A stretch of 38,820 bases of DNA, taken from positions 1 to 38,820 of the forward strand of contig DAOUEU010000098.1 of the NCBI GenBank assembly GCA_034430255.1. The letters run 5' to 3'. The DNA comes from DATKYK01 sp034430255 (GTDB lineage: Bacteria; Chloroflexota; Dehalococcoidia; E44-bin15). Position numbers and translations under genes: made by a program. This document shows, one piece after another, positions 33,623-38,820 of the stretch. Each line of letters starts with the position of its first letter. The stretch's first letter is position 1. Below the pieces are notes generated by a model. It was not told where the DNA came from. It was given only the letters and a program-made list of their open reading frames with translations, and made no database searches.

Positions 33623-34608
33623 ACTTGGTACCTTATTCTCACCTTCTTGAATTCTCTAACGCTGAATAGCAATACGCTTTCCCTGCAGCGGGTCTCAAGG
33701 GCCACTCGGCTCACCACGCCCTGGCAGGCTTCTTTGGTATGTCCATGGATCATGGCGAAGAGGTTATACGGCCAGAGCGAATTGGTCCTCCGTTCGTAGC
33801 AATGACTGACCTCCCGAAAGGCTGCCAGCTTTCTGCCCACCTTATCCACTATGTCCGGTGGAACTATCCAGCAGGCCATAGCGTTTGCCACGAAACCAAT
33901 TCTGTTGTGCTTTATGGAGGCACCAAAGCGTCGCATTAAGCCGCGCTGCTTTAGAGAGCGAAGGCGATTGAGGAATTCATTCACATCCATGTTTATCCTT
34001 GCTGATAACAGGTCAAAGGGCCTCTCCGAGAGGGGTAGGTCCTGCTGCAGCTCGTTGATCAATGCACGGTCGGCGGGCGACAACTGGTCGTCTATATGTG
34101 ATGACCTGTTATAAGTGATGCCGGTGTCCGGCAGCGCTTCACCGTTCCCCTGAATATTAAAATAGACCCCTATTTTGAAAACCTTCAGTGCGGGTAGTTC
34201 GAGAATATCGTCGGCACCAATGAGACCGTTTAATTTTTGCAGCTCGCTCTTTATATCCAACCTGTGAGGAAGGGCCAGGGTGAACCATAGATTGAAACGG
34301 TTATCACGTTGGTAGCAATGGCTAACTCCAGGGTGTTCGCTAATAACCCGGGCAGCATTATCCAGCCTGCTCTCCGGTACTCTTATTGCTACAAGGGTGG
34401 TACGGTAGCCCAGGCTCCCGGCATCGAAGACAGGGCCTATCTGACGAACGATTCCCACGGTCTTCAGACTCTCGATTCTGTGGATTACCTGCCCTGCGCT
34501 AATACCCAGCTTAAGCCCTAAATCGGAAAAGGGCTCCCTGACGAGAGGGAATTCAGCCTGTATCAGGTTAATCAGCCCTCTATCAATATCATCAAGGCCT
34601 GTTTTCAA
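33619..34608 (-). CDS. ahbAB: Siroheme decarboxylase, fused AhbA-AhbB
   Basis: Siroheme decarboxylase removes two acetate carboxyls to give 12,18-didecarboxysiroheme. In most organisms AhbA and AhbB are separate, related subunits; here one chain carries both. Each half is an Lrp/AsnC-like winged helix followed by an alpha/beta domain: half one about residues 5-160 (LDDIDRGLINLIQAEFPL, GIVRQIGPVFDAGSLGYRT, RFNLWFTL), half two about 176-329 (LSPADRALINELQQDLPL, GLMRRFGASIKHNRIGFVAN, YNLFAMIHGH). I start it at TTG 34608 with GAGGGAG 6 nt upstream; an open frame to 34758 would overlap ahbD by far more and has unrelated sequence. The product is 329 residues. Confidence 0.9.
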   Translation of the reverse strand: MKTGLDDIDRGLINLIQAEFPLVREPFSDLGLKLGISAGQVIHRIESLKTVGIVRQIGPVFDAGSLGYRTTLVAIRVPESRLDNAARVISEHPGVSHCYQRDNRFNLWFTLALPHRLDIKSELQKLNGLIGADDILELPALKVFKIGVYFNIQGNGEALPDTGITYNRSSHIDDQLSPADRALINELQQDLPLSERPFDLLSARINMDVNEFLNRLRSLKQRGLMRRFGASIKHNRIGFVANAMACWIVPPDIVDKVGRKLAAFREVSHCYERRTNSLWPYNLFAMIHGHTKEACQGVVSRVALETRCRESVLLFSVREFKKVRIRYQV

Positions 34609-35752
34609 CCGGTGCTCCCTCGCTGACTGCCTTTGTCTGCCTTCGCAGTGTACCCGGCTCATAGATACAGTATGGCTCCGCAGCCAGGTAGTCCCCCGTG
34701 GCTTCATAGGCTCTAGCTCTGCACCCACCACATACCCTTTTATACTCACAGACACCACATTTTCCTTTAATGTTGGAGAGATCTCTCAACTCACGAAATA
34801 GGGGCGAACCTTCCCAGATCTTGCCGAAGCTTTCCTTTCTAATGTTGCCGGCCTCTACATCGAGGTACCCGCATCCCTGCACCATCCCTCGGTGAGAGAC
34901 GAAGCAGTACCCTATACCGGCCAGGCAGCCGCGGGTGAGCGATTCCATAGGGCCATGCGTGTCGGCAGTCTTGGGTTTATTGGGCTCAATCTTGGCGTCC
35001 CTCTGCATTACGACCCGCATGTAGTGGGGGGCATCTGTGGGCTTGAAGAACATACTGTCTCCCAGTTCTATTTGTTTATCATATATCCAGTTCAATATCC
35101 GCTCATATTCTTGAGGGCTAAGCTCCTCTTCTCTGAGCCCTTTGCCCCGCCCCGTTGGTACCAGCATGAAGGGGTGAAAAGCAACAGCCCCCACGCTTAG
35201 CGCCAAATCGAGCAGGTCATCTAGGTAGCGGGCATTCATCCTGGTAACGGTGCAATTAATCTGAACGTCGATGCCTGCTTTACGGGCCTCGGCTATACCT
35301 GCCATAGCAGCTTCAAATGCGCCTGCCTGACCCCGGAATTTATCCTGCAGTTCAGGAACTGGGAAGTCTACACTCACCCCAATTCGTGATACCGGGACAT
35401 CCTTTAAACGGGCAGCGGTCTCCTCGGTGATGAGCGTACCGTTGCTGCCCATGACAACCCGTAGTCCCTTGGTCACGGCATATCGGGCAACCTCCAATAG
35501 ATCTTGGCGTAGTAACGGCTCGCCACCACTGAGGATCAAGATTGGCCTACCCACTTCGAGGATATCATCGATGAGGCGGAGGCATTCCTCAGTTGAAAGC
35601 TCGCCCCCGTAATGGCCATAGCCCGCCGATGCCCGGCAGTGAGCGCAAAACAGATTGCAGCTTCGGGTTATCTCCCAGGCCACCAGTTTCAAGCTGGGTT
35701 GAATCTTGTCTGTGGGATTGGGACGATCCCTTCTGAACGCTACTTCTCTCAC
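34592..35752 (-). CDS. ahbD: Radical SAM heme synthase AhbD
   Basis: AhbD oxidatively decarboxylates the two propionates of Fe-coproporphyrin III to the vinyl groups of heme b, using S-adenosylmethionine radicals. The 386-residue protein has the SAM cluster motif CNLFCAHC (Cys32, Cys36, Cys39) in EITRSCNLFCAHCRASAG, the LILSGGEPLL SAM-binding motif and SNGTLIT. The C-terminal SPASM-type cluster region has CGVCEYKRVCGGCRARAYEA and a late PYC. GCLAGIGYCFVSHRG also suits AhbD. It starts at GTG 35752, overlapping the ahbC stop as GTGA. The split AhbC versus AhbD rests on N-terminal and SPASM features. Confidence 0.9.
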   Translation of the reverse strand: MREVAFRRDRPNPTDKIQPSLKLVAWEITRSCNLFCAHCRASAGYGHYGGELSTEECLRLIDDILEVGRPILILSGGEPLLRQDLLEVARYAVTKGLRVVMGSNGTLITEETAARLKDVPVSRIGVSVDFPVPELQDKFRGQAGAFEAAMAGIAEARKAGIDVQINCTVTRMNARYLDDLLDLALSVGAVAFHPFMLVPTGRGKGLREEELSPQEYERILNWIYDKQIELGDSMFFKPTDAPHYMRVVMQRDAKIEPNKPKTADTHGPMESLTRGCLAGIGYCFVSHRGMVQGCGYLDVEAGNIRKESFGKIWEGSPLFRELRDLSNIKGKCGVCEYKRVCGGCRARAYEATGDYLAAEPYCIYEPGTLRRQTKAVSEGAPVENRP

Positions 35753-36921
35753 CGGGTCAATCCAATCTCCTCATCGGTGAGATAACATGCTGGGTCTTCT
35801 GCCCAGACATCACCGAAAACCGCCTCCGCTCGGACCCGCAGGTTTCCGTTGCAAAGGTCGAGTTGCTGACACTGGCCACAGCGGCCTCTCAGCAGCCCCT
35901 TCCTATCCTTTAGCCCCCGCATCAGTGGTTCCGAGGTATCCATCCATATATCGCCGAATTTTCGCTGGCGCACGTTCCCCAGAGAGTAATGCCACCAGAA
36001 TTGATCGGGGTGAACATTTCCCAAATTATCTACCGCCCCAATTCGGATGCCTGAGTTGTTACCCCCATTTGCTCTAAGTAGAGCCAAGACCCTACCAGCA
36101 CGCTGGGGATCTTGATTCTTTAACTTGAGGTAGAGGTAAACGCCATCAGCATGATTGCCCACGGTTAGGATTTCCTTTCGATGTCCACGTTGATACAGCT
36201 CCAGGGTATGCTTACATATCATGTCTATTACATCTCTGGTCTCAGAGGGGCCCAGGTCATCTTTTCTCATTCCCTCTGCTCTACCTGCATAGGCGAGATG
36301 ATAAAAACAAATCCGATCAATACCTTCCTGTTCTACCAATCTGAAAATGGCTGGTATATCCTCATAGTTGGATCGAGTAATGGTTAACCTAAGAGAAACC
36401 CGTTGCCCCAGGGCTACGCAGCTTCGGATGCCCTGGAGGGTTGCACGGTAGGCGCCCCTCTTACCGCGAAAGCGGTCGTTGTCCGCCTCGATGCCGTCTA
36501 AGCTGATCCCAACTTCTCTAAAATCGACGCTGCGTATCTTTCTGGATACCGGCTCTGTAATAAGGGTTCCATTGGTGGAAAGGACAGGTATTACTCCTTG
36601 GTCTCGAGCAAACCCCGCCAGTTCAAAGATGTCTTCTCTAAGTAGCGGCTCACCTCCGGAGAACAGAAGCACGGGCACGCCGAAATCCGCCAGGTCACGA
36701 ATGAGTGCCTTTCCCTCCTGGGTATCCATCTCTTCGGGATGTCCTCGGCTGGTGGCACTGGCATAGCAATGGATGCAGTGCAGGTTGCATTGCCTAGTAC
36801 AGTTCCAAACAACAACGGGAGGTGAGTAACCATTTGATGGTAAACTATGTTCTTTATGACCATAGCGAAGGTGGTCATCTGGCCCAATGTGGTCACAAAG
36901 TAGCCGGGAAATGGAGATCAC
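35749..36921 (-). CDS. ahbC: Radical SAM enzyme AhbC (Fe-coproporphyrin III synthase)
   Basis: AhbC removes the acetate side chains of 12,18-didecarboxysiroheme to give Fe-coproporphyrin III. The 390-residue protein opens MISISRLLCDHIGPDDHLRY and VVVWNCTRQCNLHCIHCYA, the pattern of AhbC, with the SAM cluster at Cys45, Cys49 and Cys52. LLFSGGEPLLREDIFELA and SLDGIEADNDRFRGKRGAY are radical-SAM core motifs; a C-terminal cysteine set (CGQCQQLDLCNGNLRVRAEA, DPAC) suggests a second cluster. It starts at GTG 36921 in a GTGA overlap with the regulator. ahbC, ahbD and ahbAB together define the siroheme-dependent heme route. Confidence 0.92.
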   Translation of the reverse strand: MISISRLLCDHIGPDDHLRYGHKEHSLPSNGYSPPVVVWNCTRQCNLHCIHCYASATSRGHPEEMDTQEGKALIRDLADFGVPVLLFSGGEPLLREDIFELAGFARDQGVIPVLSTNGTLITEPVSRKIRSVDFREVGISLDGIEADNDRFRGKRGAYRATLQGIRSCVALGQRVSLRLTITRSNYEDIPAIFRLVEQEGIDRICFYHLAYAGRAEGMRKDDLGPSETRDVIDMICKHTLELYQRGHRKEILTVGNHADGVYLYLKLKNQDPQRAGRVLALLRANGGNNSGIRIGAVDNLGNVHPDQFWWHYSLGNVRQRKFGDIWMDTSEPLMRGLKDRKGLLRGRCGQCQQLDLCNGNLRVRAEAVFGDVWAEDPACYLTDEEIGLTR

Positions 36922-37592
36922 AGGTCATTGCCTCTGTTGTTGCTGTGTCGGAGAGTATTTCGATTTTTCTCGTACGCCGTTACCAGCGAGACTAGAACTT
37001 CGTCCATAATGTGACTTACGAGCGGTATAGCCTCGATTGCGCGCTCATTCAGCGCCTCCCTGCCTTTCATGAGGTGAGTAGCCGCGTTTACTACTGGATC
37101 ACGGTGCTTTATGAAGGCCTCGATGGAATCGGTGAGTGATAGCCCTAGCTTTGCCAGTGTCTCACCAAAGTCACACCCAACCTCTCGGACAAGCTCAACG
37201 GTCTCCTCTCGTTTAGGCGGCTCAGTTATGTATTTGATAACAAGGTTAAGGAGTCGCCTGCCAGCCTCAGCCAGATGTTGCTGGGATTCGCTGTCAAGCT
37301 CTTTATACCACGACGTTGAACTGAATAGCGTATGGGCAATTTCGCGGTGTAATGGCGCAGCATGCTCTAACTCGGTGACTAAGTCCTTCATGGTGTGTAC
37401 CCTTTTTTGCGACCCCATAAACTGCTGTAGCTCTACTCTGGAGTAGCGGCGGTGACCGCCGGGTGTAATAAAAGCCCTAATCTTACCTTCATCGGTCCAC
37501 TGGCGTAGCGTTGTTTCGCTAACCCCGAGAAGGTGACTAGCTTCACTTATACCGAGCTGTGATCGTTGGCTCAAAGATTTTAGTCTTGGCAT
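36918..37592 (-). CDS. MerR-type helix-turn-helix regulator with unknown helical C-terminal domain
   Basis: A 224-residue likely transcription factor, first gene of the heme operon. Residues about 10-60 form a MerR/excisionase-type DNA-binding domain (GISEASHLLGVSETTLRQWT, ITPGGHRRYSRVELQQFM). The remaining 150 residues are predicted helical with several histidines and tyrosines (LHREIAHTLF, GLSLTDSIEAFIKHRDPVVN, AIPLVSHIMDEVLVSLVTAY) and no MerR effector domain I recognise; it is loosely like RsbRD-type sensor folds. Its overlap with ahbC implies it regulates this operon, perhaps by sensing heme or a precursor, which is inference. I start it at ATG 37592; the open frame reaches TTG 37637. 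A TATAAT lies just upstream of this ATG, so the message may be leaderless. Confidence 0.75.
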   Translation of the reverse strand: MPRLKSLSQRSQLGISEASHLLGVSETTLRQWTDEGKIRAFITPGGHRRYSRVELQQFMGSQKRVHTMKDLVTELEHAAPLHREIAHTLFSSTSWYKELDSESQQHLAEAGRRLLNLVIKYITEPPKREETVELVREVGCDFGETLAKLGLSLTDSIEAFIKHRDPVVNAATHLMKGREALNERAIEAIPLVSHIMDEVLVSLVTAYEKNRNTLRHSNNRGNDL

Positions 37593-38058
37593 AGACCACT
37601 CATTATAGGCTGGAACAAAAATGCTATTCCGCTGCAAAATTACCGAAATCTACAGAATACTCTAAAATTCTACGGTGCATAATACATCATTGGGGCAATA
37701 AATGCAACAGTGATAACACTTTAGCCTCTCAAGATAGATAGCCATGTATTGAAGAGAGAGTACAGCCCTAGAAGCTGTTGCGGTTTTCAGTAGCGGGCGA
37801 TTTGAATCTAGTGCGGTGAGCCTATGATCAAGAGTCGTGGTGTCAGTGTTTCGTATCTACGAAGACAACCCAATAAGGATTTCTACGATTCCCAGCTCTG
37901 TGTTATTTTACTTCAGCAATGAACATGTAATTTCTTACAATTACACAAGTATAAATTCGCCAGACTACCATTATATTATCAATTTATATAAATATTATAC
38001 TTTGATAGTATGCAAACGGAATTTTCCCGTAACCGGCAGTTAGAGTATATAACTGGTC
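37593..38058. other. AT-rich region between the heme operon and the homoserine kinase-like gene
   Basis: Beyond the possible operon promoter I see no supported feature. Base composition becomes markedly AT-rich from about 37840. An open frame at 37837-38043 has no ribosome-binding site or family signature and is likely chance. Confidence 0.5.
37602..37607 (-). promoter_or_regulatory. Possible -10 box of the heme operon
   Basis: A perfect TATAAT on the minus strand, 9 bp upstream of ATG 37592. No good -35 is placed 16-19 bp above it. The imperfect palindrome AGAATACTCTAAAATTCT and spaced GTAGA direct repeats at about 37645-37675 could be an operator for an activator-type regulator, but this is unproven. 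Confidence 0.3.
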
Positions 38059-38820
38059 TTAATGTTCTAGTGCTTCAGTATCCACATTATCCCAAAAATT
38101 ATGATTCACCTTTTGTTCTAGGATCCATTGCTTAAGATTCTCGATGATTTGAGCACCCTTCAAATTAACTCGAGATATTAGCCATTTAGCATCTCTTTTC
38201 CCACATGCTACTAGCATAGCTGATTTGATATCACTAGCTTTCTTTTCATCATCTGTTATGGCGAAAATTGATGGACCAGAACCACAAATAGCACAACCAT
38301 AAGCACCTGCTTCTATGGCTGCCGTTTTAATATTGTTATAGCTATCTATACGTGGACTTCTTACAAATTCTAATAAATTGTATTCAGACACTTCATTTTT
38401 TAACTTTCCTGGTAATGCAAAATAAGTACTTCTTAGCCCGCTTATTGCCTGCCCCGCCATGTTCAAGTCACCATTACTTAACCCGTAAACAATCCTAGCT
38501 GCACAATGTGTATGATATCGTATATAGCCTAGTATCTTTTCTAACTGATATTCTAGCGCTAGCTCTGGAACCAGGACCTCTGCTGCAAGAAATTGGTTGA
38601 TCGCGTTTCTCTGAGTACCCGTATCGAGCTTTATATCCTGCCATAGTATAACGGTTAGGAAGTCGATTACTTCTAACTCATCGCAAATACCAGGAGAGAT
38701 TACATTGAAACCCCCAAAATAGCTAGGAACAATATTATCTGGATAATAGTGTCCATTGGTGACTTTATTCTCTGTATAAATAAGTGGGTTGGCTACTTGC
38801 GGGAAATTCCCGTTATCATC
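38059..38820 (-). CDS. Homoserine kinase-like GHMP kinase, N-terminal part outside the window
   Basis: The visible 253 residues are the C-terminal part of a GHMP-family kinase, most like ThrB, which phosphorylates homoserine for threonine synthesis. Reading the frame from 38820 gives HYYPDNIVPSYFGGF, like the HPDNVAPALLGG stretch of ThrB, then ARIVYGLSNGDLNMAGQA and the GHMP motif GAYGCAICGSGPSIFAIT. The start lies past the right edge. Codons are AT-rich, unlike the GC-rich genes to the left, suggesting separate or transferred origin. No neighbouring threonine genes are visible. Another small-molecule kinase of this superfamily is possible. Confidence 0.8.
   Translation of the reverse strand, partial: DDNGNFPQVANPLIYTENKVTNGHYYPDNIVPSYFGGFNVISPGICDELEVIDFLTVILWQDIKLDTGTQRNAINQFLAAEVLVPELALEYQLEKILGYIRYHTHCAARIVYGLSNGDLNMAGQAISGLRSTYFALPGKLKNEVSEYNLLEFVRSPRIDSYNNIKTAAIEAGAYGCAICGSGPSIFAITDDEKKASDIKSAMLVACGKRDAKWLISRVNLKGAQIIENLKQWILEQKVNHNFWDNVDTEALEH

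Noticed and set aside
34609..34758. Extended N-terminus of ahbAB
   Set aside because: These 50 residues overlap ahbD in another frame and look like shadow sequence; the conserved fold begins right after TTG 34608.
37837..38043. 68-codon rightward open frame in the AT-rich gap
   Set aside because: Low-complexity AT-rich sequence, no ribosome-binding site, no recognisable family.

Overview
The window is bacterial chromosome, fairly GC-rich except at its right end. It most likely comes from the Chloroflexota, near the class Dehalococcoidia. The grounds are a mix: large secreted Asp-box/fibronectin-type III surface proteins held by one C-terminal membrane helix, an HrcA/CIRCE heat-shock operon, a siroheme-based (Ahb) heme pathway, a small FSA-type transaldolase and an archaeal-looking endonuclease IV relative. 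This placement rests on family recognition and has not been searched.

Layout. (1) 1-4655: heat-shock locus. dnaJ (cut by the window edge) runs leftward from its own promoter; hrcA-grpE-dnaK runs rightward from a promoter with a perfect CIRCE operator and ends at a terminator. (2) 4900-7449: three rightward single genes, namely fabH, the biotin transporter bioY, and a metallo-beta-lactamase-fold protein with one altered metal ligand. (3) 7450-15600: two leftward tandem paralogous surface-layer-like genes of about 1,000 and 1,130 codons, each with strong consensus promoters and a perfectly palindromic terminator. (4) 15873-20092, leftward: pyrG, a transaldolase and rho. (5) 20265-23401, rightward: tyrA-aroA-remA-gmk, in which gmk seems to start at CTG and aroA has the alanine typical of glyphosate-insensitive enzymes. 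(6) 23628-26609: an endonuclease IV-like gene divergent from an MFS transporter, which converges on an unknown protein with a glutamate tail. (7) 26708-26757: the 3' half of a tRNA, probably Thr(CGU). (8) 26942-37592, leftward: a tightly packed ten-gene operon, regulator-ahbC-ahbD-ahbAB-met8-hemA-hemC-cobA/hemD-hemB-hemL. (9) 37600-38820: AT-rich DNA with the end of a homoserine kinase-like gene.

The operon in region 8 is the centrepiece. Its genes encode every step from glutamyl-tRNA to heme b through siroheme: HemA and HemL make 5-aminolevulinate; HemB, HemC and HemD make uroporphyrinogen III; CobA and the Met8-like protein make sirohydrochlorin/siroheme; AhbAB, AhbC and AhbD convert siroheme to heme b. 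Nearly every gene junction is a 4-nt ATGA/GTGA overlap. The first gene is a MerR-type DNA-binding protein with an unrecognised helical C-terminal domain, the natural candidate for a pathway-specific sensor.

Several intergenic gaps carry repeat debris: a roughly 125-bp element in two copies, a two-hairpin REP-like element with complementary loops, and a 31-bp sequence in inverted orientation. No CRISPR array, insertion sequence, rRNA or complete tRNA was found.
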